The notes: a model not told the origin generated them from the letters alone. DNA of 64,000 nt from Ancylobacter vacuolatus (GCF_030813595.1 NZ_JAUSUH010000002.1:62001-126000); one strand, 5' to 3'. Counted from the stretch's first letter, positions 1-9,025 are shown. Program-made: numbers and translations.

Positions 1-249
1 CTGTTCGGCGGCCGCACCCCGCCGGAGGAGCGCTTTGCCAGCGGCACCTGGCGCGTGGCCGCCACCGGCGCGCCGATGCTGGTCGGGGCGGTGGTCGCCT
101 TCGATTGCCGCATCGTCCGCACGGTCGAGGTCGGCACCCATAATGTGCTGTTCTGCGAGGTGGTTGGCGTCGCCGAGGGCGGCTCGAATGAGAGCCTGAT
201 CTATTACAGCCGCCGCTACCACACGCTGTCCGGCCCCACCGACGACTGA
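1..249 (+). CDS. Flavin reductase-like protein, C-terminal part (5' end outside window)
   Basis: The frame is open from the first base and reads through to TGA at 247-249, so the gene begins upstream of the window. The visible 82 residues have the C-terminal pattern of the FMN-binding split-barrel flavin reductase family (HpaC/RutF-like): an early GG-R-x-P-P-E-E-R-F segment, the strand 'VVAFDCRIVRTVEVGTHNVL', and a closing 'LIYYSRRYHTL'. Such proteins use NAD(P)H to reduce FMN or FAD for a partner monooxygenase. It converges on the purine operon that ends at 281, so it is not co-transcribed with it. The partner enzyme is not visible. An internal GTG at 55 could be mistaken for a start, but the homology continues upstream of it. 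Confidence 0.75.
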   Translation: MFGGRTPPEERFASGTWRVAATGAPMLVGAVVAFDCRIVRTVEVGTHNVLFCEVVGVAEGGSNESLIYYSRRYHTLSGPTDD

Positions 250-280
250 ACCGCCCCTGGGGCGCCCCCGCGCGCGTCGC

Positions 281-1174
281 TCAGCTGCCGCGATAGGTGG
301 AATAGCTCCACGGTGTCACCACCAGCGGCACGTGATAGTGCCCTTCCGGCTCGGCGATACCGAAGCGGATCGGCACCGTGTCGAGGAAGGCCGGGCCGGG
401 CAGGTCGAGGCCGCGCGCCCTGAAATAGGCGCCGACATGGAACACCAGCTCATAGCGCCCCGCCCGCAGCGGCGCGGCTGAGATCAGCGGCGCGTCGGTG
501 CGCCCGTCTTCATTGGTCACCGCCGCGCGCAGCAGCGCCCGCCCGCTCGCCCCCACCTCGAACAGCTCCACCCGCACGCCCTGCGCCGGGCCGCCTCTGT
601 GGGTGTCGAGCACATGGGTGGACAGCCGGCCATACACCTTCGGCAGGCCGGGGCCGACCACCCGCTCCACCAGCCGCAGCGCGGTGATATGGCCGATCTC
701 GACCAGCGCCGAGGCGAGCTCCGCCTCCCGCCCCTGCAGCAGCCGGGCCTCGAAGGCATCGAGCAGCGCGTCGCGTGTCTGCCGCCGCACGCAGATCACG
801 AAGGGAAAGCCGAAGCGGGCGCGATAGGCGGCATTCAGCCGTTCGAAGCGCGCGAATTCCGCGTCCGACAGCCGGTCGAGGCCCAGCCCCGCCTGCTCCG
901 ACACCGAGGCGGCGGCGATGCCGCCGGCCCGCGCCGCCTTGCCGGCGAGGTCGGGATGGGCGGCGACGAAGGCGATCCGCTCCGCCTCCGGCCGCGCCCA
1001 CACGACGGCCATCAGACCCTCATGCAGCGCAGACACTGTGTCGAACGGCGCATGGGCGAAGGCGGCTTCCGCCACCCACGGCGCATGCTCGAAGATGCCG
1101 TCCAGCGCGGCGATGAAGCCATCCCGGTCGAGGGCGTTCAGGGCGTCGAGGGAAAGGGGCTCGGGCACGGTCAT
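281..1174 (-). CDS. uraD-uraH: Bifunctional OHCU decarboxylase / 5-hydroxyisourate hydrolase (allantoin synthase-type fusion)
   Basis: A 297-residue protein joining two enzymes that act after urate oxidase. Residues about 5-165 are the OHCU decarboxylase (UraD), with HPDLAGKAA at 73-81 carrying the expected catalytic His, SVSEQAGLG near 91 and FGFPFVI at 121-127. Residues about 180-297 are the transthyretin-like HIU hydrolase (UraH), with STHVLDTH at 185-192, GHYHVPL at 278-284 and the C-terminal YRGS signature at 294-297. HIU hydrolase converts 5-hydroxyisourate to OHCU and the decarboxylase converts OHCU to S-allantoin, so the fusion covers both last steps. The domain order matches plant allantoin synthase. 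The start ATG overlaps the guaD stop by four bases (ATGA), indicating translational coupling. It is the last gene of the operon. Confidence 0.93.
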   Translation of the reverse strand: MTVPEPLSLDALNALDRDGFIAALDGIFEHAPWVAEAAFAHAPFDTVSALHEGLMAVVWARPEAERIAFVAAHPDLAGKAARAGGIAAASVSEQAGLGLDRLSDAEFARFERLNAAYRARFGFPFVICVRRQTRDALLDAFEARLLQGREAELASALVEIGHITALRLVERVVGPGLPKVYGRLSTHVLDTHRGGPAQGVRVELFEVGASGRALLRAAVTNEDGRTDAPLISAAPLRAGRYELVFHVGAYFRARGLDLPGPAFLDTVPIRFGIAEPEGHYHVPLVVTPWSYSTYRGS

Positions 1175-2532
1175 TCCTCGCTCGGCACGGCGGGCCGGAA
1201 CGGATCGCCGGCCCGGTCGCGGTCATAGACGCAGCGCCCGGCGACATAGGTGGCACGCACCGCCCGGTCGTCGCCCAGCGTCATCAGCATGAACAGCGTT
1301 TCCTCGATCGAGGCGCAATAGCCGGCACGGAATTCCATGAACGGCGTCGCCCGCGGGTCGAGCACGCAGATATCGGCCTCCATGCCGGGGGCCAGCCGGC
1401 CGATCCTGTCGTCGAGCCCCAGCGCCCGCGCCCCGCCCCGCGTGGCAAGATAGAAGCCCTGCACCGCGTCGAGCTTGTGGCCGACCATGGCCGCCACCTT
1501 GTAGGCCTCGTTCAGCGTCTGCAATTGCGAGAGCGAGGTGCCGCCGCCGACATCGGTGCCGAGCCCCACCATCACCGGCCGGCGCGGATCGACCGCGTCG
1601 AACAGGCGAAACAGGCCGCTGCCCAGAAACAGGTTCGAGGTCGGGCAATGCGCCAGCGCTGCCCCGGCCTGATGGCAGGTGCAGAAATCGCCCTCATGCA
1701 GGTGGATGCCGTGGCCGAACATGGAGCGCGGCCCCACCAGCCCGGCATGGGCGTAGACATCGAGATAGGAGGCGCGGGCGGGGAAAAGCTCGCGCACCCA
1801 ATCGATCTCGGCCGGGTTCTCGCACAGATGCGTCTGCAGGAAGAGCCCGTCCCGGGTCTTGAGCAACGCCCCGGCGGCGTCGAGCTGGGCCTGCGTCGAG
1901 GTCGGCGCGAAGCGCGGGGTGACGCAGTAGAGCGCCCGCCCCCGCCCGTGCCAGCGCTCGATCAAGGCGAGGCTCTCATCATAGCCGCGCTGGGCGGTGT
2001 CGAGCAGACCCGCCGGCGCGTGGCGGTCCATAAGAACTTTGCCGGCTATCATCCGCGCGTCATAGCGTGCCGCCTCGGCGAAGAAGGCGTCCACCGATTG
2101 CGGGTGCACGGTGCAGTAGACCATCGCCGTGGTGGTGCCCGCGCGCAATAATTCGCGCAGGAACAGATGCGCCACCCGGCGGGCATGGCCGGCATCAGCG
2201 AAGCTCATCTCGGCGGGGAAGGTGTAGGTCTCCAGCCACTCCAGCAATTGCGTGCCGAAGGCGCCGATCACCTGCATCTGTGGGTAATGCACATGCGCGT
2301 CGATGAAGCCGGGCACGATGAGATGGTCGGGATAATGCGTGACCTCGATGCCGGCGGGCAGCCCGTCGTTCAGCTCGGCATAGGGGCCGAAGGCGGTGAT
2401 GATTCCGTCCTCGATCACGACAAGCGCATCGTCGTGATAGGCGAGGCAGGCGCGCGAGGGCTGCTCGAACGGGTTGCCCGCCAGCGTCGCCGCTGGCCCG
2501 CGCAGCACCGTCGATCGGCCGGGCACGCTCAT
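1171..2532 (-). CDS. guaD: Guanine deaminase
   Basis: A 453-residue amidohydrolase that hydrolyses guanine to xanthine and ammonia, feeding the dehydrogenase encoded just upstream. Metal-site residues are visible: H80 and H82 in [11 protein letters not shown]235 in QTHLCENP, H277 in MFGHGIHL, and D327 in GLGTDVGGG. The Q-M-Q after the HxH and the CPTSN motif near 296 are typical of guanine deaminases rather than of cytosine deaminase or chlorohydrolase relatives. Length matches the family (about 430-460). Start and stop overlap the neighbouring genes by four bases each (ATGA), so it is in the middle of a tightly coupled operon. Cytoplasmic; no signal peptide. Confidence 0.93.
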   Translation of the reverse strand: MSVPGRSTVLRGPAATLAGNPFEQPSRACLAYHDDALVVIEDGIITAFGPYAELNDGLPAGIEVTHYPDHLIVPGFIDAHVHYPQMQVIGAFGTQLLEWLETYTFPAEMSFADAGHARRVAHLFLRELLRAGTTTAMVYCTVHPQSVDAFFAEAARYDARMIAGKVLMDRHAPAGLLDTAQRGYDESLALIERWHGRGRALYCVTPRFAPTSTQAQLDAAGALLKTRDGLFLQTHLCENPAEIDWVRELFPARASYLDVYAHAGLVGPRSMFGHGIHLHEGDFCTCHQAGAALAHCPTSNLFLGSGLFRLFDAVDPRRPVMVGLGTDVGGGTSLSQLQTLNEAYKVAAMVGHKLDAVQGFYLATRGGARALGLDDRIGRLAPGMEADICVLDPRATPFMEFRAGYCASIEETLFMLMTLGDDRAVRATYVAGRCVYDRDRAGDPFRPAVPSEE

Positions 2533-5255
2533 GGCGTGGCCTCCGTCGCCGCCTGGGAGGGCAGAAGCGCATAGAGTTCATCCGCCACGAAAGGCGTGGC
2601 GCGCAATCGCACGCCGGTGGCGTCGAAGATCGCGTTGGCCAGCGCCGCAGCCACCGGGTTGAACGGGCTCTCGCTCATCGATTTCGCCCCCATCGGGCCG
2701 ATCGCATCAAACGTATCGGCAAAGAACACCTCCGTGCGCGGCACATCGGCGAAGGCGGGAATGTGGTAGCCGCGAAAGCTGGGATTGGCCACGGCGCCCT
2801 CATCGTCCATCATCAGCCGCTCATAGAGCGCCGCGCCGATCGCCTGCGCCACCCCGCCCTCCACCTGCCCCCGGCACTGCATCGGGTTGACCACCGTGCC
2901 GGCATCGGCGGCGTGGACGGAGCGCAGGATGCGGATCTCGCCGGTGCGGGCATGCACCGCCACTTCAAAGCCCTGCACGTTGAACGCGACCGAGCGCGGC
3001 GTGCCCGAGGCATCGCCCAGCGCCTCCAGCGGCGCCAGCGCGGCGAGCGCGATCCGCCTGTCCCCCGCGACCACCGACTCGCCCTCGATCCGGCAATCCT
3101 CGCGGGCCACGCCCAAAAGGCCGGCGCCGGCGTCCCGGATCATCCCGGCCAGAGCCGTGGCGGCCGCCTGCGTCGCCGCGCCTGCCACCACCGTGCCGGT
3201 CGAGCCATAAGCCCCTGTATCGTGTTCCACATGGGCGGTGTCGGACTGGCGCACGACGATCTGCCCCGGCCGCGCGCCCAGCAGCGTCGCGGCGATCTGC
3301 ACATGCACGGTGGTGGTGCCATTGCCGAATTCCGCCGTGCCGGTGCGCAGTTCGTAGGTGCCTGAAGTGGTTAGCGCCAGCCGCGTCTGCGCGACATGGC
3401 CACGCGGGGGAATGGTGTCGATCATCGCCGCCGCGAGACCCCGCCCGACATGCCAATCGGCGGAAAGCCTTTCCGCTGAAGGCTTATCCAGCGCCGCCGC
3501 GACATGATCGAGGCACTGGTCGAGCCCGTAGCTGCCCATGTCGACGTCGTGATGCGGCGCGCCGGAAGAGACCATCGCATCGCCCGGCCGCACCATGTTC
3601 AGCCGCCGCAGCGCCACCGGATCGATGCCGAGCTTGTGCGCCAGCTCGTCCATGGCCGATTCCACCGCGAAGATGGTCTGGCTCAGCCCATAGCCGCGAA
3701 AGGCGCCGCTGGGCAGGGAGTGTGTATAAACCGACCAGCCCTCTATCTTCTTGTTCGGGCAGCGATAAAGCGCGACGCTCTCGCCCGAGCCGTGAAACAG
3801 CACGCCGGTGGCATGGTTGCCATAGCCGCCGGTGTTCAGCAGCATCCGCATGGAAAAGGCGGTCAGCCGCCCCTCCCGTGTGGCGCCGAGCTTCACCGTC
3901 ACCTTCATCGGGTGGCGGCTGGTGGAGGCGGCGAACTGCTCGTCGCGGGTATATTCCAGCTTCACCGGCCGGCCGGTCTTCAGCACCGCGAGCGCGACGA
4001 TATCCTCGGTGAGCATTTCCTGCTTGCCGCCGAAACCGCCGCCGACCCGCTCGGCAAAAACCCGCACGCCCTCGCGCGGCAAATCGTAGAGCGCCGCCAG
4101 CGCGTCGCGGGTGAGGAAGGGCGTCTGGGTCGAGCTGCGGATCACCAGCCGTCCGTCGGCATCGCGCCAGCCGATGCAGCCATGCGTTTCCAGATGCGCG
4201 TGCTGCACCCGCTGGCTCTCATAGGTCGCCTCGTGGATCACATCGGCCTCGCCGAAGCCCGCCGCGACATCTCCCACTTCGCCAGCCAGCGCCGCGACGA
4301 TGTTGCGGGAGGGATCATTGATGCGGCTGTCCGGGCCCTTCTCGCCATGCACCAGCGGCGCGCCTTCCGCCATCGCCAGTTCAGGGTCGAACACCGCCGG
4401 CAGCGGTTCATAGTCGACCCGGAGCGCCGCGCACCCCGCCTCCGCCGCCTGTTCGCTCACCGCCACCACCGCCGCCACGCGCTGGCCGATATGGCGCACC
4501 ACATCGTCGAGCACGCGGGTGTCGTCGACATCGTCGGTGGCGTGGTGATGGCGCGCGGTGGAAAAGTGCCGCGCGGGCGCGTCCTGATGGGTCAGCACCG
4601 CGACGACGCCCGGCAGGGCGAGCGCCGCTGCCGTGTCGAGGGCGCGGATGCGCGCATGCGGATGGGGCGCGCGCAGCAGCTTCATATGCAGCAGCCCCGC
4701 CAGTTCGCCCTCCGGAGCCACATCCATCGTGTAGCGCGCCGCGCCGGTGACGATGGCCGGCCCCGCTGGCGCGGCAACGCTGCGGCCGACGCGGCCCTCC
4801 TGCGCGTCCGCCTCCACCGTCACCACGCCACCCACCGCATCGGCGATGGCGGCATAGCCGGTGCAGCGGCAGAGATTGCCCTTCAGCGCGTCCGGCAGGT
4901 CCGCCCGCTGGCCCTGGTCAAGCGCGGCAGCGGTCATCACCATGCCGGCGGTGCAGAAGCCGCACTGGAAGCCCTGCGCCTTGAGGAAGGCAACCTGCAT
5001 CGGGTGCAGCCCCTCGCCTTCCGCGGTGTCCGCCAGCCCCTCGATCGTGGTGACGACGCGCCCCTCAGCGCGGAAGGCGGGGGTGATGCAGCTGTGCACC
5101 GGCCGCCCGTCGAGATGCACCGTGCAGGCGCCGCAATCGCCGGCGTCGCACCCCTTCTTCACCCCGAACCAGCCCAGCTCGCGCAGCAGCGTGCGCAGGC
5201 ACTGGCCCGGGCGGGCATCGGCTGTGAGGGCGCGGCCGTTGACGGTGAGCCTCAC
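2529..5255 (-). CDS. Xanthine dehydrogenase-type subunit: [2Fe-2S] domain fused to molybdopterin domain
   Basis: A 908-residue protein. Residues 1-140 are a two-cluster ferredoxin-like module: C36, C41, C44 and C56 bind the plant-type cluster, and C98, C101, C129 and C131 the second one. From about residue 160 follows the large Mo-cofactor domain, including an [10 protein letters not shown] segment and a C-terminal GAKSMSES stretch where the Glu corresponds to the catalytic Glu of the family. There is no FAD domain; that is encoded by the next gene upstream, which overlaps by four bases. The start is GTG (GTGA overlap). The FeS-Mo fusion resembles E. coli XdhD more than the usual XdhA/XdhB split. 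Context between guaD and urate oxidase indicates hypoxanthine/xanthine to urate; substrate is inferred. Confidence 0.88.
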   Translation of the reverse strand: MRLTVNGRALTADARPGQCLRTLLRELGWFGVKKGCDAGDCGACTVHLDGRPVHSCITPAFRAEGRVVTTIEGLADTAEGEGLHPMQVAFLKAQGFQCGFCTAGMVMTAAALDQGQRADLPDALKGNLCRCTGYAAIADAVGGVVTVEADAQEGRVGRSVAAPAGPAIVTGAARYTMDVAPEGELAGLLHMKLLRAPHPHARIRALDTAAALALPGVVAVLTHQDAPARHFSTARHHHATDDVDDTRVLDDVVRHIGQRVAAVVAVSEQAAEAGCAALRVDYEPLPAVFDPELAMAEGAPLVHGEKGPDSRINDPSRNIVAALAGEVGDVAAGFGEADVIHEATYESQRVQHAHLETHGCIGWRDADGRLVIRSSTQTPFLTRDALAALYDLPREGVRVFAERVGGGFGGKQEMLTEDIVALAVLKTGRPVKLEYTRDEQFAASTSRHPMKVTVKLGATREGRLTAFSMRMLLNTGGYGNHATGVLFHGSGESVALYRCPNKKIEGWSVYTHSLPSGAFRGYGLSQTIFAVESAMDELAHKLGIDPVALRRLNMVRPGDAMVSSGAPHHDVDMGSYGLDQCLDHVAAALDKPSAERLSADWHVGRGLAAAMIDTIPPRGHVAQTRLALTTSGTYELRTGTAEFGNGTTTVHVQIAATLLGARPGQIVVRQSDTAHVEHDTGAYGSTGTVVAGAATQAAATALAGMIRDAGAGLLGVAREDCRIEGESVVAGDRRIALAALAPLEALGDASGTPRSVAFNVQGFEVAVHARTGEIRILRSVHAADAGTVVNPMQCRGQVEGGVAQAIGAALYERLMMDDEGAVANPSFRGYHIPAFADVPRTEVFFADTFDAIGPMGAKSMSESPFNPVAAALANAIFDATGVRLRATPFVADELYALLPSQAATEATP

Positions 5256-6076
5256 GCGCTCTCCTCCGCCAGTTCGTCGCGGATGTCGCCGGCCAGCAAA
5301 GCGGTCATGTGGCGGCGCCAGTCGGGCCGTCCGTGCATGTCGTCATAATAGAGGGCATCGGGAATGGCCGCCGCCAGCCGGGCGGCAAGTTCGCCGGGCG
5401 TGGGCACCCCGGGAAAGGCGAGCTGCACCGGCCGGCGGGTCGACGCGGTGACAGTGAGAGCAAAGGTGCCGTCCGTGTCGTGGGTGCCGATCAGCAGCAC
5501 GCCCGAGCGGCCGAGCGGGGTGAGCGAGGCGCGGCGGAAGGCGGCGCGCCGGCGCAACGCCACGGCAGGAAGATGAACCGCCCGCAGCACCTCGCCGGGC
5601 GCCAACTCCACCTCGCGCGGCCCGCGCACGAAATCGGCGATCCGGACCCGCCGCTCGCCGCCATCGGGTGTCCACACGACGCCCTCGCCATCGAGCGCGG
5701 CAGCAAGGGAGATCATCGGCCCGGCCGGCAGGCCGAGGCAGATATTGCCGCCGACCGTCGCCATGTTCCAGATCTTGAACGAGGCGAGAAAGGCACGGCA
5801 GCACTCCCGGATGAGGAAGGCCGCCCGCCACTCCATCGGCGCCTCGAAGCCGTTGAGCTGCTCGATCGTGCAGGTGGCCGCGAGGGTGAGCCCGTCCGCG
5901 TCTGCACGCAGCGCTTCCCAGCCGAGGCCGGCGAGGTCGATCAGCCGGCGGATGGAGGGCTGCGGCTCGGAGAACAGCCAGGTGCCGCCGCCGAGCACGG
6001 CGTCGCCCTCGCGCGCTGGCGGCAGTTCGGCCCGCCCGCGCGGTCGTAGCACATCCGTGACCGCGTTGAGGTCCAT
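5252..6076 (-). CDS. FAD-binding subunit of the molybdenum hydroxylase (xanthine dehydrogenase)
   Basis: A 274-residue CO dehydrogenase flavoprotein-type subunit (FAD_binding_5 followed by a C-terminal CODH-flavoprotein-like domain). The FAD-contacting segments are recognisable: an [13 protein letters not shown] loop near residue 28 and the '[16 protein letters not shown]' region near 107, the counterpart of the TxGGNI loop. It passes electrons from the FeS clusters of the downstream fused subunit to its acceptor (probably NAD+). It overlaps that gene by four bases and follows urate oxidase by about 46 bp, so all are likely one transcript. E. coli has a comparable separate FAD subunit (YgfM) near XdhD. 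The acceptor, NAD+ or O2, cannot be read from the sequence. Confidence 0.88.
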   Translation of the reverse strand: MDLNAVTDVLRPRGRAELPPAREGDAVLGGGTWLFSEPQPSIRRLIDLAGLGWEALRADADGLTLAATCTIEQLNGFEAPMEWRAAFLIRECCRAFLASFKIWNMATVGGNICLGLPAGPMISLAAALDGEGVVWTPDGGERRVRIADFVRGPREVELAPGEVLRAVHLPAVALRRRAAFRRASLTPLGRSGVLLIGTHDTDGTFALTVTASTRRPVQLAFPGVPTPGELAARLAAAIPDALYYDDMHGRPDWRRHMTALLAGDIRDELAEESA

Positions 6077-6121
6077 CCACCGATCCTTGTCGCCGTTAAT
6101 TGTCGCCGATCCCGCCGCCGC

Positions 6122-6967
6122 TCAGCCACGCCCCACGGTGCAGACGATCTGGCCGTGCGGCTCGTCGGTCGGGGTGAATACCTGCCCGTCAAAGGCGCGG
6201 CCGAAGGGCGAGAGGTCGATGGGCAGATAGTGCTTGTTCGGGCAGGCCATGGAAATCTCAGCCACCTCCGGCACCGCGGCCAGCACCGCCTCGCCCATCT
6301 GGTACAGCGTCGCCTGCACGCCGGGGCTATAGGTGGTGGCGAACACCTTCAGCGCCGCGTCCAACACCGCGGCATTGGCGGCTTCATAGCTCTCGGGCAC
6401 GCCCCTCCACAGCCACTGCGCCTCCATGGCGGTGGCGAACAGCCGGTCGGCGGTCGGCTTCAGCGTCGTCGCCTCGTCGAACCAATAGTCTTCCCAGCCG
6501 GACTGGGTGGTCTTGAGAAAGGTGAAGCCGTCGACCCCCGAGGCGAGGCGGGCGCCCTCGCGGGTAGCCGCCAGCGACACGGTAGGCTTGCCATTGCCGT
6601 CGAGCACGAAAGCATGGTCGTGCGCGGCGCCCTCGACCTCGATCCGCCGCCATTTCGTCTCCAGCGCGGAAATGTCGACGCCGGTGACATGGGGGTAGCG
6701 GTCGAGGAAATACCGCGCCAGCGCGCTGGCGAACACCTCGTTCTCCGCCCCGACATGGTCGCGGGCGACGATGTTGATGATGTTCTTGATCGAATCGGTG
6801 GCGATCACCTGCCGGTTGTCGCCCTGCGTGTAGGCCGCCGTGAAATCCCCGGTCAGCATCGCCTGCACGGAAAGCTCGCGCACCTCGTGGCGGGCGCTGT
6901 CGCGCTGCACGCGCATGATACGCACGCGGCCCTTGCCGTAGCTGTTGGAAATGAGCGGCATGGGCAC
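6122..6967 (-). CDS. uox: Cofactor-independent urate oxidase (uricase)
   Basis: A 281-residue T-fold uricase that converts urate, O2 and water to 5-hydroxyisourate and H2O2, the substrate for the UraH part of the fused protein at the end of the operon. Visible active-site features are the N-terminal lysine region YGKGRVRI (K12), T57 in IATDSIKN, and the C-terminal NKHYLPID with the conserved His. Length fits the family (about 280-300). A GGGGGGA ribosome binding site lies about nine bases before the ATG. It is the first gene of the five-gene operon; direct and inverted repeats sit 15-80 bp upstream. This is the soluble uricase, not the membrane-bound cytochrome-c type (PuuD) known from some proteobacteria. 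Confidence 0.95.
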   Translation of the reverse strand: MPMPLISNSYGKGRVRIMRVQRDSARHEVRELSVQAMLTGDFTAAYTQGDNRQVIATDSIKNIINIVARDHVGAENEVFASALARYFLDRYPHVTGVDISALETKWRRIEVEGAAHDHAFVLDGNGKPTVSLAATREGARLASGVDGFTFLKTTQSGWEDYWFDEATTLKPTADRLFATAMEAQWLWRGVPESYEAANAAVLDAALKVFATTYSPGVQATLYQMGEAVLAAVPEVAEISMACPNKHYLPIDLSPFGRAFDGQVFTPTDEPHGQIVCTVGRG

Positions 6968-6981
6968 TGTCCCCCCAAGGA

Positions 6982-7007
6982 GCGGATTGGTCGGCGGATT
7001 GGTCCGC
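6982..7007. promoter_or_regulatory. Tandem repeat with embedded palindrome upstream of uox
   Basis: GCGGATTGGTC occurs twice with a 12-bp period (6982-6992 and 6994-7004). The second copy extends into a palindrome, GCGGA-TTGG-TCCGC, at 6994-7007. It lies 15-40 bp upstream of the uox start codon, where a repressor site or leader element would be expected. Function is inferred from position and symmetry only. Confidence 0.4.
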
Positions 7008-7031
7008 TAACGGTTGCGCATGCGAAACCGA

Positions 7032-7044
7032 TGCCAGTCTGGCA
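7032..7044. promoter_or_regulatory. 13-bp palindrome, possible operator of the purine operon
   Basis: TGCCAG-T-CTGGCA is a perfect palindrome about 65-77 bp upstream of the uox start. Position fits a promoter-proximal operator, but no -35/-10 pair is convincing here and the cognate regulator is unknown. Confidence 0.35.
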
Positions 7045-7364
7045 CCGGGGCGCGCCGTGCGAAAGCCACCTAGACCAATGGGACCGAAACGCCGCAGCGC
7101 TGCCGCAGGCGGGCAAGGGCGCGGCGAAAGACCTCCCCCGTCCTCGCGCGCCTGCGCCCGCACGATCGCGCCCTGAACGCCGATAGGGACTTCCTCGGCC
7201 CGCTCCATGAGGCTGCCCTTGCCGAGGCCGGTGCGCATAGAATCTCAGCGCCTCGGTGACGCCGATGGCGATCATCGCGCCGAGGCCGGCGAGCAGGGCG
7301 GCGCGGCATGTGCGGCGGCTGATGGCGGTGCAGATAATGACGCATGTCAATGTACCAATCGGCC

Positions 7365-7383
7365 TGCTGTTTACCGAACAGCA
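7365..7383. promoter_or_regulatory. Perfect 7-bp inverted repeat, possible operator of the SDR gene
   Basis: TGCTGTT-TACCG-AACAGCA has seven perfectly matched bases on each arm and a 5-bp centre, the usual geometry of a dimeric repressor site. It lies about 100 bp upstream of the SDR start at 7481, in a locally AT-richer stretch. The bound regulator is unknown. Confidence 0.4.
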
Positions 7384-7480
7384 CAGACAGCGTGCAGCGT
7401 TCCAGCGCGGAAGCGGGTGGCGCCGACCCCGCGGCCGGGTCAACATGCGCCTCCCCTGCGCATTCCACCCCGAGACCAGC

Positions 7481-8284
7481 ATGACCACCTCTCCCGCTTC
7501 TGCCGCCTCTGATCCTGTGCCGCGCCCCTTCCGTCTGGACGGGCGCGTCGCCCTCGTCACCGGGGCGGGGCGCGGTCTCGGTTTCGAGATGGCGAAGGCG
7601 CTTTCCGCCGCCGGCGCGCGGGTGGTGATCAATGGCCGCCACGCCGGCCGGCTGGAAGCGGCGGCCGCCGCCCTCACCCGCGCCACCGGACGGCCGATCG
7701 CCATCGCGCCCTTCGATGTCGCCGACACCACCGCCGGGCGTGCGGCGATCGCGGCCATCGTCGCGGAACATGGTCGGCTCGACATATTGGTCAACAATGT
7801 CGGCGCCCGCGACCGTCGCCCGCTGAAGGATTTCGTGCCGGGCGAGGTGGAAGCCCTGCTTGCCGCCGATCTCGTCGGGCCGATGCTGCTGGCGCGCGAG
7901 GCGGCCGAGCACATGGCAACCCACCGGCATGGTAGGCTGATCACCGTCACCTCGATCGCCGCCCACATCGCCAACCGGCATGACCCGGTCTACACCGCCG
8001 CCAAAGCCGGGCTCGGCGGGCTCATGCGCGCGCTGGCGGTGGACTATGCCCGGGCAGGGATCACCAGCAACGCCATCGCCCCCGGCATGTTCGCCACCGA
8101 AACCAATGCCGGCCTGGTCGCCGATGCCAATTTCTCGGCCTTTGTCGATATCCGGGTGCCGCTCGGCCGCTGGGGCCGGCCGGAAGAAATCGGTGCGGCC
8201 GCTGTGTTCCTGGCCTCGGATGAGGCCTCCTTCGTCAATGGGCATGTTCTTGTCGTGGATGGCGGCCAGTCGGTAAGAATGTAG
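7481..8284 (+). CDS. SDR-family NAD(P)-dependent oxidoreductase (gluconate 5-dehydrogenase-like)
   Basis: A 267-residue classical short-chain dehydrogenase. The nucleotide-binding motif TGAGRGLG is at 27-34, NNVG at about 105-108, the catalytic Ser near 158 and YTAAK at 171-175, followed by the C-terminal 'FLASDEASFVNGHVLVVDGG' typical of the family. The open frame extends upstream to 7256, but conservation begins at the ATG at 7481 (MTTSPAS...). Overall character resembles gluconate 5-dehydrogenase/3-oxoacyl reductase-like SDRs; substrate cannot be assigned. It is transcribed away from the purine operon and stands alone, about 96 bp before tenA, which has its own ribosome binding site. Confidence 0.85.
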   Translation: MTTSPASAASDPVPRPFRLDGRVALVTGAGRGLGFEMAKALSAAGARVVINGRHAGRLEAAAAALTRATGRPIAIAPFDVADTTAGRAAIAAIVAEHGRLDILVNNVGARDRRPLKDFVPGEVEALLAADLVGPMLLAREAAEHMATHRHGRLITVTSIAAHIANRHDPVYTAAKAGLGGLMRALAVDYARAGITSNAIAPGMFATETNAGLVADANFSAFVDIRVPLGRWGRPEEIGAAAVFLASDEASFVNGHVLVVDGGQSVRM

Positions 8285-8295
8285 CTCGTCGCCAC

Positions 8296-8345
8296 AGCAT
8301 CTTTTCGATCCGGGTGATTTCTCTGCGACGTAAAACGCTCTAGAT
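8296..8345. repeat. Possible degenerate intergenic palindrome
   Basis: Between the SDR gene and tenA, the stretch beginning AGCATCTTTTCGATC and ending AAACGCTCTAGA resembles the short intergenic palindromic repeats common in Hyphomicrobiales, but its symmetry is poor. It shares only the general AGCAT-TTTTCGA...CTCTAG layout with the clear copies at 10179, 22531 and 63166. Confidence 0.25.
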
Positions 8346-8380
8346 AGCCGCGCAGGACCTGATGTAGCGGAGAGAAACGA

Positions 8381-9025
8381 ATGAGCTTCAGCGATGAACT
8401 GCGGCAGGAGAACGCGCAGGACTGGCAGGACTGCGTCGATCACCGCTTTGTCCGCGAGATCTTCGCCGGCGCGGTGCCACCAGAGGTGATGCGCCGCTAT
8501 CTGGCGCAGGACTACCAGTTCATCGACGGTTTCGTCGCCCTGCTCGGCATGGCGATTGCCACCGCCGACCGTTTCGACTCCCGCATCCGCTTCGCGCAGT
8601 TCGCGGCGATGATCACTAGCGACGAGAACACCTATTTCCAGCGCGCCTTCGTCGCGCTTGGCGTGCCGGAAGCCGAGCGCGCCCACCCGGTGCTGACGGC
8701 GCCGACCAGCGGCTTCCAGGCCTTGATGCGGGACGCCGCTGCCAGCCGGGACTATGCCAGCTGCCTGGCGGTGCTCACCGTGGCCGAGTGGCTTTACTTA
8801 AGCTGGGCGGACCGCCCCGGCGAAGATCTTCCGCCCGACTTCGTCCATGCGGAATGGATCACCCTGCACAATAATGACGGTTTTCGTGAGTTCGTCATCT
8901 GGTTGCGCAGCGAACTGGACCGCATCGGCGCAGCTAGCGATCCTGCCGGCCGGGCCGATGCCGCCGCCTTCTTCCGCCGCGCCGTGACGCTGGAGCGGGC
9001 TTTCTTCGATCACATCTACGAGTGA
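8381..9025 (+). CDS. tenA: TenA family protein lacking the catalytic cysteine (TenA_E-like)
   Basis: A 214-residue all-helical TenA/THI-4 domain protein. Canonical TenA hydrolyses amino-pyrimidine breakdown products of thiamin for salvage. Its numbering matches B. subtilis TenA almost exactly: D44 (in QDYQF), Y139 and E205 are kept, but the residue at the nucleophile position is A135 (LTVAEWLYL) instead of Cys, with Glu next to it. This places it with the Cys-less TenA_E type, some members of which act on formyl-aminopyrimidine derivatives. A clear GGAGA ribosome binding site lies eight bases before the ATG. No other thiamin gene and no TPP riboswitch are visible nearby, so a different role is possible. 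Confidence 0.82.
   Translation: MSFSDELRQENAQDWQDCVDHRFVREIFAGAVPPEVMRRYLAQDYQFIDGFVALLGMAIATADRFDSRIRFAQFAAMITSDENTYFQRAFVALGVPEAERAHPVLTAPTSGFQALMRDAAASRDYASCLAVLTVAEWLYLSWADRPGEDLPPDFVHAEWITLHNNDGFREFVIWLRSELDRIGAASDPAGRADAAAFFRRAVTLERAFFDHIYE

Larger units (their letters stand above)
6968..7480. other. Divergent intergenic region between uox and the SDR gene
   Basis: About 510 bp without an intact gene. It holds the ribosome binding site of uox, a tandem repeat and palindrome at 6982-7007, a palindrome at 7032-7044 and another at 7365-7383. Between roughly 7070 and 7345 the minus strand shows coding-like codon use split over three frames, possibly a decayed small gene that I cannot identify. 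No regulator gene for the purine operon is seen here. Confidence 0.6.

Noticed and set aside
8285-8380. TPP riboswitch before tenA
   Set aside because: The 96-bp gap is too short and lacks the conserved TPP aptamer signatures; only a degenerate palindrome and a ribosome binding site are visible.
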